Below, in pieces: positions 8,901-18,659 of a stretch of 64,000 nt of DNA (positions are counted from its first letter, which is position 1; every line of letters begins with the position of its first letter). Origin of the DNA: Flavobacterium gelidicaeli (GTDB lineage Bacteria > Bacteroidota > Bacteroidia > Flavobacteriales > Flavobacteriaceae); the NCBI RefSeq assembly GCF_013294005.1, contig NZ_JABSNK010000014.1, positions 1 through 64,000 of the forward strand. Reading direction: 5' to 3'. Below the pieces are notes generated by a model. That model searched no databases, was not told the DNA's origin, and was given only the letters and a program-made list of their open reading frames with translations. The translations under genes were made by a program, and so were the position numbers.

Positions 8901-11138
8901 ATGAGTACCGCAGCAACAGTAGCAGAAGCATCAACACATTTAGAACCACTTATTACCGATTTAGGACTGATCCTAATGACGGCTGGAATAGCAGTTTTAT
9001 TATTTAAAAAACTAAAACAACCTTTAGTTTTAGGATATTTGATTGCTGGATTTTTAGCAGGAACACATTTTGATTTTTTCCCATCAGTTACTGATATTAA
9101 GAGCGTTGAAGTTTGGGCAGAGATTGGTGTGATTATTTTACTTTTTAGTTTGGGACTCGAATTTAGTTTTAAGAAATTAATGAAAGTGGGAGGCACCGCC
9201 TCGATAACTGCAGTGACCCAGATAATATCTATGGTTTTAATGGGTTTTTTAGTTGGGAAATGGATGGGCTGGGGTCAAATGGACTCGATATTTCTAGGGG
9301 TAATTCTCTCGATTTCATCCACTACAATTATTTTAAAAACATTTGACGAATTGGGTGTAAAAGCCAAAAAATTTGCTGGAATTGTAATAGGATCTCTTAT
9401 TGTACAAGACATTGTAGCTATTTTAATGATGGTATTGTTGTCAACTGTAGCGGTAAGTCAAAAATTCTCTGGAACCGAATTAATAATGTCGGTTTTAAAG
9501 CTCGTTTTCTTTTTAACGGCTTGGTTTGTAGGAGGAATCTTTTTTATACCTTCATTATTAAAAAAAGCCAAACATTTATTAACCGATGAAATGCTACTGA
9601 TAATTTCGTTGGCACTTTGTTTAATGATGGTGATACTAGCATCAAATGTTGGTTTTTCACCTGCATTAGGAGCCTTTATTATGGGTTCTATAATTGCCGA
9701 AACGACGCAAGCAGAACACATTGAACATTTAGTAAAACCAGTAAAAGATTTATTTGGTGCGATTTTCTTTGTATCAGTTGGTATGTTGATAGATCCCGTG
9801 ATGCTATACGAACATGCTATACCAGTAGTAATTTTGACATTTGTGACCATTTTTGGGCAATCAATTAGTTCAACTATTGGCGCTTTGATATCTGGGCAAC
9901 CTTTAAAACAATCTGTGCAAACAGGAATGAGTTTATCACAAATTGGAGAATTCTCTTTTATTATTGCCACACTAGGAATGTCACTCAATGTGACTAGCTC
10001 CTTTTTATACCCAATTGTAGTTGCTGTATCTGCAATTACTACTTTTACGACTCCTTTTATGGTAAAAATGGCGGTTCCGTTTTCAGAATTCTTAGAGCGA
10101 AAACTACCTAAAAGATGGGTTAAAAAAATTGCTCGTTACAGTACTAATGCACAAGCAATTCGATCAGTTAGTACTTGGCAAATTGTGATACGTGCCTATT
10201 TAATTCAGATTATATTGAACACTATCATTATCACATCAATCATATTATTGTCAGATAATTATATTTTACCTTTAGTTGAACATTCAAAATTTGGTAATGC
10301 GATTGCTGCACTTATTACATTAGTCGCTATTTCTCCGTTTTTATGGGCTCTTTCTTTGCGTCGTGTGGCGGTAGAACAGGTAGATGCTTTGTATAAAGAA
10401 CGTAAATATCGTGGTCCAATATTGATGATGATATTTTTTAGAATAGGACTTGCTATATTTTATATTGGATTTTTATTGAATATCTTTTTCTCCCCTATAA
10501 TTGCTTTTGTTGCACTAGTTGCTTCGATTATTATATATTTATTTTTTCCGAAAAAACTGCATGCCCTTTATCATAAAATTGAAAATCGTTTTCTAAAAAA
10601 CCTCAACAATAGAGAGATTAAAAAAGTAGATCGCCGCCATGCAAATCTAACGCCTTGGGATGGTCATATGTCTACTTTTGAAATCGCACCCGAGTCAAAC
10701 CTTGCTGGAAAAACACTTCGTGAATTAAAAGTAAGAGAGGATTTAGGAATCAATATTGCATTTATAAAACGTGGAGAGTTAACGATTCAAATTCCAAATA
10801 AATTAGAACGCCTGTTCCCTGGTGACGAAATATGCGTTATTGGAACTGATGAACAAGTGGAGCAATTTTCGACTTACCTTAAATCAAATGAAATTGTAGA
10901 TCCCATAAAAGTAGATAATAATCTTGTTTTAAAACAAATAGAACTCAACAACGCTGAATTTATAGGAATAAGCGTAGGTCAATCTAAACTAAGGGAACGC
11001 ACCAACGGTTTACTTGTAGGTATTGAACGTAACGGACAACGAATCCTGAATCCAGAGTCTAGTATTGTGTTACAAAAAGACGATATTTTATGGATTGTAG
11101 GTAATAATAAATTAATGAATGCTTTGTTTACGGAGTAA
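8901..11138 (+). CDS. CPA2-family cation/proton antiporter with C-terminal RCK_C (TrkA-C) domains
   Basis: Inner-membrane exchanger of the KefB/KefC/GerN superfamily that swaps K+ or Na+ for protons. The first 390 residues hold about 12-13 hydrophobic segments with the family patterns KQPLVLGYLIAGFLAG, LLFSLGLEFSFKKL and FFVSVGMLIDP. Further hydrophobic segments follow at about 430-550. The last 150 residues form two TrkA-C-like ligand-binding domains (APESNLAGKTLRELKVRED … FPGDEICVIG, then GISVGQSKLRER … LQKDDILWIVG). The Rossmann RCK_N domain of classical Kef proteins is missing, so gating by nucleotide or glutathione is not predicted, while small-molecule gating is. Ion specificity is unknown. 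Confidence 0.88.
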   Translation: MSTAATVAEASTHLEPLITDLGLILMTAGIAVLLFKKLKQPLVLGYLIAGFLAGTHFDFFPSVTDIKSVEVWAEIGVIILLFSLGLEFSFKKLMKVGGTASITAVTQIISMVLMGFLVGKWMGWGQMDSIFLGVILSISSTTIILKTFDELGVKAKKFAGIVIGSLIVQDIVAILMMVLLSTVAVSQKFSGTELIMSVLKLVFFLTAWFVGGIFFIPSLLKKAKHLLTDEMLLIISLALCLMMVILASNVGFSPALGAFIMGSIIAETTQAEHIEHLVKPVKDLFGAIFFVSVGMLIDPVMLYEHAIPVVILTFVTIFGQSISSTIGALISGQPLKQSVQTGMSLSQIGEFSFIIATLGMSLNVTSSFLYPIVVAVSAITTFTTPFMVKMAVPFSEFLERKLPKRWVKKIARYSTNAQAIRSVSTWQIVIRAYLIQIILNTIIITSIILLSDNYILPLVEHSKFGNAIAALITLVAISPFLWALSLRRVAVEQVDALYKERKYRGPILMMIFFRIGLAIFYIGFLLNIFFSPIIAFVALVASIIIYLFFPKKLHALYHKIENRFLKNLNNREIKKVDRRHANLTPWDGHMSTFEIAPESNLAGKTLRELKVREDLGINIAFIKRGELTIQIPNKLERLFPGDEICVIGTDEQVEQFSTYLKSNEIVDPIKVDNNLVLKQIELNNAEFIGISVGQSKLRERTNGLLVGIERNGQRILNPESSIVLQKDDILWIVGNNKLMNALFTE

Positions 11139-11142
11139 AAAC

Positions 11143-11181
11143 AAAAAAAAGGCAAAAGTGAAACACTTTTGCCTTTTTTTT
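11143..11181. terminator. Bidirectional terminator between the antiporter gene and guaB
   Basis: An 18-base perfect stem, AAAAAAAAGGCAAAAGTG with CACTTTTGCCTTTTTTTT, and a three-base loop. It serves both convergent genes. Confidence 0.92.
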
Positions 11182-11201
11182 ATAATTATAGAATAGCTTA
11201 A

Positions 11202-12674
11202 TTATCTAGAATAATTAGGTGCTTCTTTAGTGATCGTAACATTATGAGGATGACTTTCATTAATTCCGCTTGCAGTGATGCGAACAAAACGTCCTGTTTC
11301 TTGCAAAGTTGGAATATCTTTTGAGCCACAGTATCCCATTCCGGCACGAAGACCACCAATGAACTGTAACATACTTTCGTTTAATTCTCCTTTGTAAGGT
11401 ACACGTCCTACAATTCCTTCAGGAACTAATTTCTTTACATCATCTTCAACATCTTGAAAATAACGGTCTTTTGATCCTGTTTCCATTGCTTCCACAGAAC
11501 CCATTCCTCTATACGACTTGAATTTTCTACCTTCGAAGATGATAGTTTCTCCTGGAGATTCTTTTGTTCCTGCAAGAAGTGACCCTAACATAACACAGTC
11601 AGCACCTGCTGCCAAAGCTTTAGGAATATCTCCTGTATAACGAATTCCACCGTCAGCAATTACTGGAACTCCTGTTCCTTTTAATGCAGCTGCTACTTCT
11701 AACACTGCCGAAAACTGAGGAAAACCAACACCTGCAACGATACGTGTTGTACAAATTGAACCAGGTCCAATTCCAACTTTTACACCATCTGCTCCATTTT
11801 CAACTAAAAATTTTGCTGCTTCAGGAGTCGCAATATTACCAACGATTACATCGATTTGAGGGAATTTAGTTTTTACTTCTTTTAATGTTTTTACAACACC
11901 TTCAGTATGTCCATGAGCTGTATCGATGATAATTGCATCTACACCTGCATTTACTAAAGCTGCTGCTCTTTCTAATGCATCACCAGTTACTCCAATGGCA
12001 GCTGCTACACGCAAACGTCCGTAAACATCTTTGTTCGCAATTGGTTTTTGAGTTAATTTAGTAATATCTCTAAAAGTGATTAAACCAACTAATTTATAAT
12101 TAGCATTCACTACAGGAAGTTTTTCAATTTTATGTCCTTGTAACACCACTTCAGCTTGTTCTAGTGAAGTTCCTTCGGCAACGGTAACTAAGTTTTCAGT
12201 TGTCATTACCTCAACAATAGGTCTTGCATTGTTTTTTTCAAAACGCAAATCTCTATTGGTTACAATTCCTTTAAGAATTTTGTTTTCATCAACGATAGGA
12301 ATACCGCCTATACCAAATTCTTTCATGGCATTTTTTGCATCGGCTACAGTAGAAGTAAGAGGCAAAGTTACTGGATCAATAATCATACCTGACTCAGCAC
12401 GTTTTACTTTACGAACTTTAGCTGCTTGCTGCTCGATAGTCATGTTTTTATGAAGTACACCTATTCCACCTTCTTGAGCCATAGCAATTGCCATTGAACT
12501 TTCAGTAACAGTATCCATAGCAGCAGATACTATAGGAACGTTTAGTGTAATATTTCTTGAAAATTTAGATTGGATACTCACTTCGCGAGGAAGAACATTT
12601 GAGTAATTAGGAACTAATAATACATCATCGTAAGTTAAACCTTCACCGATAATCTTGGAGTTATGTGCTATCAT
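11202..12674 (-). CDS. guaB: Inosine-5'-monophosphate dehydrogenase
   Basis: Oxidises IMP to XMP with NAD, the committed step to guanine nucleotides. The chosen start at 12674 gives [20 protein letters not shown] and 490 residues, the usual length. A TATATTTG promoter element at 12701-12708 lies within the longer frame and excludes it. The TIM-barrel catalytic domain is split by two CBS domains (about residues 95-210). The catalytic loop is [11 protein letters not shown], and the Arg-Tyr flap region includes YRGMGS. It is convergent with the antiporter gene and shares its terminator. Confidence 0.97.
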   Translation of the reverse strand: MIAHNSKIIGEGLTYDDVLLVPNYSNVLPREVSIQSKFSRNITLNVPIVSAAMDTVTESSMAIAMAQEGGIGVLHKNMTIEQQAAKVRKVKRAESGMIIDPVTLPLTSTVADAKNAMKEFGIGGIPIVDENKILKGIVTNRDLRFEKNNARPIVEVMTTENLVTVAEGTSLEQAEVVLQGHKIEKLPVVNANYKLVGLITFRDITKLTQKPIANKDVYGRLRVAAAIGVTGDALERAAALVNAGVDAIIIDTAHGHTEGVVKTLKEVKTKFPQIDVIVGNIATPEAAKFLVENGADGVKVGIGPGSICTTRIVAGVGFPQFSAVLEVAAALKGTGVPVIADGGIRYTGDIPKALAAGADCVMLGSLLAGTKESPGETIIFEGRKFKSYRGMGSVEAMETGSKDRYFQDVEDDVKKLVPEGIVGRVPYKGELNESMLQFIGGLRAGMGYCGSKDIPTLQETGRFVRITASGINESHPHNVTITKEAPNYSR

Positions 12675-12700
12675 GTTGCAATTTGTAGTTGAATTGCGAG

Positions 12701-12708
12701 CAAATATA
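12701..12708 (-). promoter_or_regulatory. guaB promoter (-7 element TATATTTG)
   Basis: TATATTTG on the minus strand, 26 bases upstream of the chosen guaB ATG. Confidence 0.65.
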
Positions 12709-12861
12709 GTCAATTTTTGAATATAATTTTTAAAAACTACTCAATTAATATTCTCAATCGTTTTCGTTTATCCTTAATTTTTATAAAAAAATTCTATTTA
12801 ACAGGAATACAACTATCCGATTTTTAACAATTATTCTGAAGTAAATAAAAACTTTTTTTTT

Positions 12862-13725
12862 CTAATGGAATTCTCCAAATAACTTTGAAGCTTCATTGTA
12901 TGCGCTTTCAAAACTGAGCGGATTTAAATTAGTAACCACTTTGTTTGCTGTAAAATAAGACAACAATTTCTCTGTAGGCATATTTCCTGTCAAGTCATCT
13001 TTAGCCATTGGGCAACCGCCAAATCCTTGAATTGCACCATCATAACGAGTACAACCTGCTTTGTAAGCCGCATCAATTTTCTCAAACCACTTATCAGGAG
13101 TAGTGTGTAAATGCGCTCCAAATTCGATTTCAGGATATTTTGGAATCAAATTAGAAAATAAATAACTAATAACATCAGGTGTTGAACTTCCTACAGTATC
13201 CGACAAAGAAAGGATTTTTACGCCCATATTTGACATTTTCTCTGTCCACTCCCCTACTATATCTACGTTCCAAGGATCACCGTACGGATTACCAAAACCC
13301 ATAGAAAGATAAGCAACTACTTCCTTATTGGTTTGATCTGCGATTTCTAAAATTTCAGTTAAAGTAACTAAAGATTCTGCTATGGTTTTATGTGTATTTC
13401 TCATCTGAAAATTCTCGGAAATCGAAAACGGAAAACCTAAGTATTGTATTTCCTTATGTTTTGAAGCCATTTCAGCACCTCTCGTATTGGCAATAATCGC
13501 CAAGAGTTTACTACTAGTTTGGGATAAATCCAGTTGTGCCAAAACCTCTGCAGTATCTACCATTTGCGGAATCGCTTTTGGAGAAACAAAACTCCCAAAA
13601 TCAATCGAATCAAATCCTACGCGTAACAATGATTGTATGTAAGCAACTTTCTTCTCTGTAGGAATAAAAGGCTTAATGCCTTGCATGGCATCCCGTGGAC
13701 ATTCTATAATTTTTACTGGCTTCAT
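12862..13725 (-). CDS. Hydroxymethylglutaryl-CoA lyase-like enzyme
   Basis: Member of the HMG-CoA lyase branch of the DRE-TIM metallolyases. The known reaction cleaves HMG-CoA to acetyl-CoA and acetoacetate, the last step of leucine degradation. The N-terminal metal and substrate region is ECPRDAMQG (canonical DGLQ is here DAMQ). Metal ligands are in FGAHLHTTPDKW, and the glycine-rich loop with the catalytic cysteine is GFGGCPMAKDDLTGN. Length, 287 residues, is close to the bacterial enzymes. The DGLQ to DAMQ change is common in Bacteroidetes homologues as far as I recall. A leucine dehydrogenase lies 10 kb away, so leucine use is plausible. Confidence 0.82.
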   Translation of the reverse strand: MKPVKIIECPRDAMQGIKPFIPTEKKVAYIQSLLRVGFDSIDFGSFVSPKAIPQMVDTAEVLAQLDLSQTSSKLLAIIANTRGAEMASKHKEIQYLGFPFSISENFQMRNTHKTIAESLVTLTEILEIADQTNKEVVAYLSMGFGNPYGDPWNVDIVGEWTEKMSNMGVKILSLSDTVGSSTPDVISYLFSNLIPKYPEIEFGAHLHTTPDKWFEKIDAAYKAGCTRYDGAIQGFGGCPMAKDDLTGNMPTEKLLSYFTANKVVTNLNPLSFESAYNEASKLFGEFH

Positions 13726-13732
13726 ATAATTT

Positions 13733-13740
13733 CAAAGATA
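13733..13740 (-). promoter_or_regulatory. Promoter of the HMG-CoA lyase gene (-7 element TATCTTTG), very short leader
   Basis: TATCTTTG on the minus strand with only 7 bases between it and the ATG at 13725. The transcript would start at or within a few bases of the start codon. Confidence 0.55.
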
Positions 13741-13802
13741 GAAAAACAATTAGGATTATTAAATAATGCTCTTTAAATTTTTACTTTTTAACGTATTCTA
13801 TA

Positions 13803-13868
13803 AATTTGTAATAAATCTAATTATTACATAATTTGGTAATATGTATAATTATTACGTTATTTGGTAAT
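13803..13868. repeat. 28-bp phased repeats upstream of the SatD-like gene, possible operator
   Basis: Two 23-base near-identical direct repeats (13818-13840 and 13846-13868; two mismatches) lie 28 bases apart. Each contains ATTAC-N8-GTAAT, an inverted pair. A third GTAAT half-site at 13808 keeps the same 28-base phase (13808, 13836, 13864). They end about 43 bases before the promoter element at 13911. The array fits binding of a dimeric regulator in tandem, perhaps the HTH-containing product of the next gene; that link is inference. Confidence 0.6.
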
Positions 13869-13910
13869 AAATAGTTTTATTTAAAAGTACAAATAGCATT
13901 TTATTTTAAT

Positions 13911-13918
13911 TATATTTG
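13911..13918 (+). promoter_or_regulatory. Promoter of the SatD-like gene (-7 element TATATTTG), likely leaderless
   Basis: TATATTTG ends three bases before the ATG at 13922. Initiation a few bases downstream of the element would start at or inside the start codon. Confidence 0.55.
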
Positions 13919-13921
13919 AAT

Positions 13922-14533
13922 ATGATAAGTATAATCACAGGAGATATAATCAATTCTAGAAAAACAACTTCCACTGAATGGATACTGGGATTGAAGCAGT
14001 TACTAAACACTTTAGGCAACAATCCAGAGCAATGGGAAATTTATCGTGGTGATGAATTTCAACTAGAAGTCGCTACTCCTACTGAGGCTTTACATCATGC
14101 CTTATTGATTAAAGCTTATCTAAAAAGCATTAAACTCGATGCAAGAATGAGTATTGGTTTTGGAGAAAAAAACTATGCTGCTAAGAAAATTTCGGAGAGT
14201 AATGGCTCTGCATTTATACGTTCAGGTGAACTTTTTGACACATTAAAAAAACAAAAGAACAATCTGGCAATCAACACTAGCGTTATAGACTTTGATGAAG
14301 AAATTAATTTAATGTTGCGTTTAGGACTCACATTTATGGATAACTGGTTAGCTCAGTCGGCAGAGTTGGTTTTGATTACACTACAAAACCCTACGCTTTC
14401 ACAAGACGAAATTGGTCAATTGTTAAACATCAATCAAGCTGCTGTAAGTCGCCGAAGAAGCCGAGCCAAATTCGACTTGGTTCTCGAATTAGATGACTAT
14501 TTTCGAAAAAAAATAAAAAATATTACCGTATGA
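13922..14533 (+). CDS. SatD-like protein with C-terminal helix-turn-helix
   Basis: The N-terminal part (MISIITGDIINSRK, then YRGDEFQ near residue 40 and MSIGFGE near 75) matches SatD-family proteins, whose biochemical role is not known to me. The C-terminal 60 residues hold a sigma-4-like helix-turn-helix (LSQDEIGQLLNINQAAVSRR), pointing to DNA binding. The start is the ATG at 13922; a TTG six bases upstream is part of the promoter element. The stop overlaps the next gene's ATG by four bases, so the two are translationally coupled. SatD-like and DUF3307 genes are often neighbours. It may control its own operon through the phased repeats just upstream. Confidence 0.75.
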   Translation: MISIITGDIINSRKTTSTEWILGLKQLLNTLGNNPEQWEIYRGDEFQLEVATPTEALHHALLIKAYLKSIKLDARMSIGFGEKNYAAKKISESNGSAFIRSGELFDTLKKQKNNLAINTSVIDFDEEINLMLRLGLTFMDNWLAQSAELVLITLQNPTLSQDEIGQLLNINQAAVSRRRSRAKFDLVLELDDYFRKKIKNITV

Positions 14534-15234
14534 TCCTACTTGTAAAATTATTTTTGGCACATATTCTGGGTGACTTTATACTACAACCAAACTCATGGGT
14601 AAAAGATAAAGAACTTAAAAAAGAAAAAAGTATTTACCTATATATTCATACTGCGCTACATGGTCTTTTAGCGTTTGTTTTTGTTGGCGAAAGTGATTTC
14701 TTAGGGTTCGCAATCGTACTTGCAGTAACACATGGCCTTATTGATTACGCTAAACTACAATTCCAGAAAAAGAAAACGAAACGTACTTGGTTTATGGTCG
14801 ATCAAGCATTGCATATTCTTGTCATTGCTAGCATTACGTTTTTATACACCAATCAAAGTTTAGATTTAACTCCCGTCAGTAATTCTATTTGGATTTTTAT
14901 CACTGGAGTTATTTTCCTAACTAAACCAACATCTATTATTATAAAAAATGCAATTTCGATCTGGACACCTGAAAAAAGAAATCACCAGGACAATTCTTTA
15001 TCAAATGCTGGAAATTATATTGGAATTCTAGAAAGACTATTTGTATTTTGTTTTATAGTTACGGGACATTTTGAAGCCATCGGATTTTTATTGGCAGCTA
15101 AATCTATTTTTCGTTTTGGGGATTTAAAAGAAGCCAAAGACCGTAAATTAACCGAATATGTTTTAATTGGCACTTTACTCAGCTTTGGAATCGCTTTAAT
15201 AACGGGCCTTTTAGTGCAAGCTATTTCAATCTAA
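14530..15234 (+). CDS. DUF3307 integral membrane protein
   Basis: The 234-residue protein has about six hydrophobic segments. The N-terminal signature LAHILGDFILQPNSWVKDK is the DUF3307 hallmark, followed by a His-rich first loop (YIHTALHGLLAF) and a later THGLIDYAKL with conserved His and Asp. These polar residues inside membrane segments suggest metal or substrate handling, but no function is established. It overlaps the SatD-like gene by four bases (ATGA), forming a two-gene operon. Confidence 0.82.
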   Translation: MILLVKLFLAHILGDFILQPNSWVKDKELKKEKSIYLYIHTALHGLLAFVFVGESDFLGFAIVLAVTHGLIDYAKLQFQKKKTKRTWFMVDQALHILVIASITFLYTNQSLDLTPVSNSIWIFITGVIFLTKPTSIIIKNAISIWTPEKRNHQDNSLSNAGNYIGILERLFVFCFIVTGHFEAIGFLLAAKSIFRFGDLKEAKDRKLTEYVLIGTLLSFGIALITGLLVQAISI

Positions 15235-15239
15235 GGCAT

Positions 15240-15274
15240 AAAAAAGTCCGTTAAATGAAATTTATAACGGACTT
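15240..15274 (-). terminator. Terminator for pyrD
   Basis: AAGTCCGTTA (15244-15253) pairs with TAACGGACTT (15265-15274). On the minus strand the stem runs into a T run, so it serves pyrD; it can also slow readthrough from the DUF3307 gene. Confidence 0.8.
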
Positions 15275-15292
15275 GATTACTTTGCAAACGAA

Positions 15293-16315
15293 TTATTTCA
15301 TTCGCGCTACAATCTTTTTATTTATTGCTTTTACTAAAGCGGGACCTTCATATATAAAACCGGTATATAATTGTATTAAGCTAGCTCCTGCTTCTAGTTT
15401 TTCGATAGCATCATCAGCAGTATGGATTCCTCCTACTCCAATAATAGGAAATGCTTTATTACTTTTATCAGATAAAAAACGAATTACCTCAGTAGAACGT
15501 TTTGTCAATGGTTTACCTGATAATCCGCCCATTTCGGCTTTGTTTTCAGACTGTAATCCTTCACGGGATATGGTAGTGTTCGTTGCAATTACTCCCGCAA
15601 TTTTTGTTTCGGCAACAATATCAATAATATCTAGCAACTGTTCATCTGTTAAATCGGGAGCTATTTTTAATAAAACTGGTTTTTGCTTTGGCTTAGCCAA
15701 ATTCTTATTTTGAAGTGTTTGCAACAATTGCGTCAACGGCTCTTTGTCCTGTAGCGCACGTAAATTGGGCGTATTTGGCGAACTTACATTCACCACAAAA
15801 TAATCTACATAATCGTACAAAGCATCGAAACATATTTCATAATCAGAAGTCGCTTCCTCATTTGGTGTCAACTTATTTTTACCTATGTTTCCTCCAATTA
15901 AAACACCATTATTGGCTTTTAACCTTTCTACTGCCTCAAGTACTCCGCCATTGTTAAAACCCATTCGGTTAATAATAGCCGAATCCTCTTTTAATCGAAA
16001 TAAACGCTTTTTTGGGTTTCCATCTTGTCCTTTTGGTGTCAACGTTCCTATTTCGATAAACCCAAAACCAAAATTAGACAACTCCTTATACAACTTGGCA
16101 TCCTTATCAAAACCAGCCGCTAATCCAACTGGATTTTTAAACTTTAAACCAAAAACTTCCGTCTCTAATCGTTTATCATCTACTAGATATAACGAACGGT
16201 AAAGTGCCGAAAAACCAGGGATTTTAGACGTGAAACGCACTAATGAAAAAGTAAAATAATGTATTTTTTCAGGATCGAATAGAAAAAATAGTGGACGAAT
16301 AAGTAGTTTATACAT
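15293..16315 (-). CDS. pyrD: Dihydroorotate dehydrogenase (quinone), class 2
   Basis: Oxidises dihydroorotate to orotate in pyrimidine synthesis and passes electrons through FMN to membrane quinone. The 340 residues begin with the amphipathic membrane-docking region typical of class 2 ([20 protein letters not shown]). The FMN barrel follows with [14 protein letters not shown], the catalytic-serine loop [11 protein letters not shown], and the phosphate-binding [11 protein letters not shown] and [16 protein letters not shown] terminator follows and a TATTTTTG promoter precedes it. Confidence 0.96.
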   Translation of the reverse strand: MYKLLIRPLFFLFDPEKIHYFTFSLVRFTSKIPGFSALYRSLYLVDDKRLETEVFGLKFKNPVGLAAGFDKDAKLYKELSNFGFGFIEIGTLTPKGQDGNPKKRLFRLKEDSAIINRMGFNNGGVLEAVERLKANNGVLIGGNIGKNKLTPNEEATSDYEICFDALYDYVDYFVVNVSSPNTPNLRALQDKEPLTQLLQTLQNKNLAKPKQKPVLLKIAPDLTDEQLLDIIDIVAETKIAGVIATNTTISREGLQSENKAEMGGLSGKPLTKRSTEVIRFLSDKSNKAFPIIGVGGIHTADDAIEKLEAGASLIQLYTGFIYEGPALVKAINKKIVARMK

Positions 16316-16334
16316 AGCTTTTTAGTTGTGAGTG

Positions 16335-16342
16335 CAAAAATA
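16335..16342 (-). promoter_or_regulatory. pyrD promoter (-7 element TATTTTTG)
   Basis: TATTTTTG on the minus strand, 19 bases before the pyrD ATG at 16315. Confidence 0.6.
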
Positions 16343-16460
16343 GAATTATCTCAGCGATAAATAAATATTTCTGATAAAAATTAAAGAAGCTATTTAAGAC
16401 AGAACAAATAGCCCGGTTTTCAATATTATACAATAAATTAGCGATTCTAAATTTCCATCT

Positions 16461-17009
16461 ATGAAAAAGTATATTTGTTTCTTAATATTTCTAGCTTCGA
16501 TTACTGTTTTTGGTCAATCAAAAGACGAAATCAGAATAATTATTGTTCGTCATGCTGAGAAAATGACAGATAACCCTAAAGAAAAAGATCCCGAACTCAC
16601 AACAAAAGGTAACGAAAGAGCAGTAGATCTAGCTACAAGATTACATGAATCAGGCAAAATAGACGTTGCCTACACGACAGATTACAAGCGTACTAGAAAT
16701 ACTGCACAGCCAACAGCTTCATCAAATAAAATTACGCTTCAAATTTATGACGCCAGTAAACTACAAGAATTTGCTAAAAATGTACTAAAAAAAGATTTTA
16801 ATAAAACGGTATTAATTGTCGGACATTCAAATACAGTTTTAGAGACAATCGAAGCTCTAGGAGGAAAAAGACCTATAGATTCAATTGGAGATCAAGATTA
16901 TGATAATGCTTTTTTAATGTTGATAAAAGCAGATGGAAGTATTAAAACCGAAGTCTTTAAATATGGCGCTCCAAGTTCTAATACTGAAGGTCCACAAATG
17001 ATGCATTAA
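16461..17009 (+). CDS. Exported histidine phosphatase family protein
   Basis: The 182-residue protein has a Sec signal (MKKYICFLIFLASITVFGQS, cleavage likely after FGQ), so it acts outside the cytoplasm. The histidine-phosphatase RHG/RHA motif is IIIVRHAEKM near residue 31, and the second catalytic histidine is in VLIVGHSNTV near residue 120. TDYKRTRNTAQPTA supplies the conserved arginine. The short form resembles SixA-like phosphatases, but the substrate is unknown. It stands alone. Confidence 0.82.
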   Translation: MKKYICFLIFLASITVFGQSKDEIRIIIVRHAEKMTDNPKEKDPELTTKGNERAVDLATRLHESGKIDVAYTTDYKRTRNTAQPTASSNKITLQIYDASKLQEFAKNVLKKDFNKTVLIVGHSNTVLETIEALGGKRPIDSIGDQDYDNAFLMLIKADGSIKTEVFKYGAPSSNTEGPQMMH

Positions 17010-17073
17010 AAAACTACAATGCTAAAACACCACTGATAATTGATCTTTTGAAGGCTCAATTCTAAATAAACAG

Positions 17074-17081
17074 TACCTTTG
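17074..17081 (+). promoter_or_regulatory. pepT promoter (-7 element TACCTTTG)
   Basis: TACCTTTG with a TTG at 17048-17050, 23 bases upstream; 24 bases before the pepT ATG. Confidence 0.65.
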
Positions 17082-17105
17082 TACCCACATTAAAAAAACA
17101 CTTTT

Positions 17106-18383
17106 ATGCAACATATTATTGATCGTTTCATCAGTTATGTAACTGTAGACACAGAGTCAGATCCAAATTCAACTACAACACCAAGTACTGCAAAACAATG
17201 GGATTTAGCCAATAAACTGGTTGAAGAACTTAAAAAAATTGGAATGCAAGATGTTACCATCGATGATAAATCTTATATCATGGCAACCTTACCTAGCAAT
17301 GTTGACCATGAAGTTCCTACCATTGGTTTTGTAGCACACTTTGATACTACACCTGATTTTACAGGTGCTAATGTTAATCCACAAATTATAAAAGATTACG
17401 ACGGAAAAGATATTGTTTTAAATGCAGAACAAAACATTATTTTGTCTCCTAATTATTTTAAAGATTTATTGCAATATAAAGGACAAACTTTAATCACTAC
17501 TGACGGAACTACCCTTCTAGGTGCTGATGACAAAGCGGGAATTACAGAGATTGTTACTGCAATGGAATTCCTAATTAATAATCCCGATATCAAACACGGA
17601 AAAATTAGAGTTGGTTTCACACCCGATGAAGAAATTGGTCGTGGCGCACATCATTTTGACGTAGCAAAATTTGGAGCAGAGTGGGCTTACACTATGGACG
17701 GAAGTCAGATAGGTGAATTGGAGTACGAAAATTTTAATGCGGCTGGAGCCAAAATCACTTTCAAAGGTAAAAGTGTACATCCTGGATATGCCAAAGGTAA
17801 AATGATCAACTCGATGTTAATTGCTAATGATTTCATCAATGCTTTACCATCTGATGAAACACCTCAAGAGACTAAAGGTTATGAAGGTTTTTATCACGTG
17901 CACCATTTAACTGGAAGTATTGAAGAAACAGTTTTAGAATTAATCATTAGAGACCACAGCAAGAAAAAATTCGAAAAAAGAAAAGAAAAAATTGAAAAAA
18001 TAGCAGCAAAAATCAACAAGAAATTTGCGAAACAATTTGGTGAAGACATTGTGATTGCTGAGATAAAAGATCAATATTACAATATGAAGGAAAAAGTAGT
18101 TCCTGTAAAACATATTGTTGACATTGCCGAAAAAGCAATGAAAGAAGTAAACATAAAACCATTAATTAAACCTATTCGCGGCGGAACAGATGGTTGCCAG
18201 TTATCTTACATGGGATTACCTTGTCCTAACATTTTTGCAGGCGGACATAATTTTCATGGTAAATATGAGTACGTACCCGTAGAAAGCATGCAAAAAGCAG
18301 TAGAAGTGATTGTAAAAATTGCTGAGCTGACTTCATTGCCTAACTTTGGACTGGAAGTTTCTAAAACTAACAAGAAGAAATAA
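17106..18383 (+). CDS. pepT: Peptidase T (tripeptide aminopeptidase)
   Basis: Cytoplasmic zinc M20B peptidase that removes N-terminal residues from tripeptides. The 425 residues match the family length. Zinc and catalytic motifs include [10 protein letters not shown] (about residue 78), [15 protein letters not shown] (bridging Asp), and [15 protein letters not shown] (catalytic Glu). The dimerisation lid follows, and the late zinc histidine is in [14 protein letters not shown]. It has its own promoter and a terminator, so it is probably monocistronic. Confidence 0.96.
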   Translation: MQHIIDRFISYVTVDTESDPNSTTTPSTAKQWDLANKLVEELKKIGMQDVTIDDKSYIMATLPSNVDHEVPTIGFVAHFDTTPDFTGANVNPQIIKDYDGKDIVLNAEQNIILSPNYFKDLLQYKGQTLITTDGTTLLGADDKAGITEIVTAMEFLINNPDIKHGKIRVGFTPDEEIGRGAHHFDVAKFGAEWAYTMDGSQIGELEYENFNAAGAKITFKGKSVHPGYAKGKMINSMLIANDFINALPSDETPQETKGYEGFYHVHHLTGSIEETVLELIIRDHSKKKFEKRKEKIEKIAAKINKKFAKQFGEDIVIAEIKDQYYNMKEKVVPVKHIVDIAEKAMKEVNIKPLIKPIRGGTDGCQLSYMGLPCPNIFAGGHNFHGKYEYVPVESMQKAVEVIVKIAELTSLPNFGLEVSKTNKKK

Positions 18384-18473
18384 TTAACCTTATTATATGT
18401 GATTAGGTCAAATTAGTGCTTTGGCGAAAGCCTAAAAGTAAAAAATATTCCTAAACATGTCACGATTAAAATT

Positions 18474-18511
18474 GCCCTCAAAAAGTAAAATATTATTTGA
18501 GGGCTTTTTTT
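18474..18511 (+). terminator. Terminator after pepT
   Basis: GCCCTCAAA (18474-18482) pairs with TTTGAGGGC (18496-18504), followed by seven T. Confidence 0.88.
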
Positions 18512-18659
18512 ATCAATAAAACACGAATAAATACAGCAGTTTTAAAAATTTTATACTTCTGCAATCTTTTCGTGATAACTTCAAACGTAATTTGCATTAA
18601 CAAAACAAAAGAGTCTTTTTAAGATTAAAAAAGAGTTAACCAAATTATAAAAAATTATC

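Noticed and set aside
9458..9988. 176-codon open frame on the minus strand inside the antiporter gene
   Set aside because: It is a shadow of the antiporter coding frame, with no promoter or recognisable protein motif, and its translation is rich in Lys/Ile/Pro without domain features.
13803..13868. Possible CRISPR-like or replication iteron array
   Set aside because: Only two and a half repeats, very AT-rich, no variable spacers and no cas or rep genes nearby; an operator fits better.
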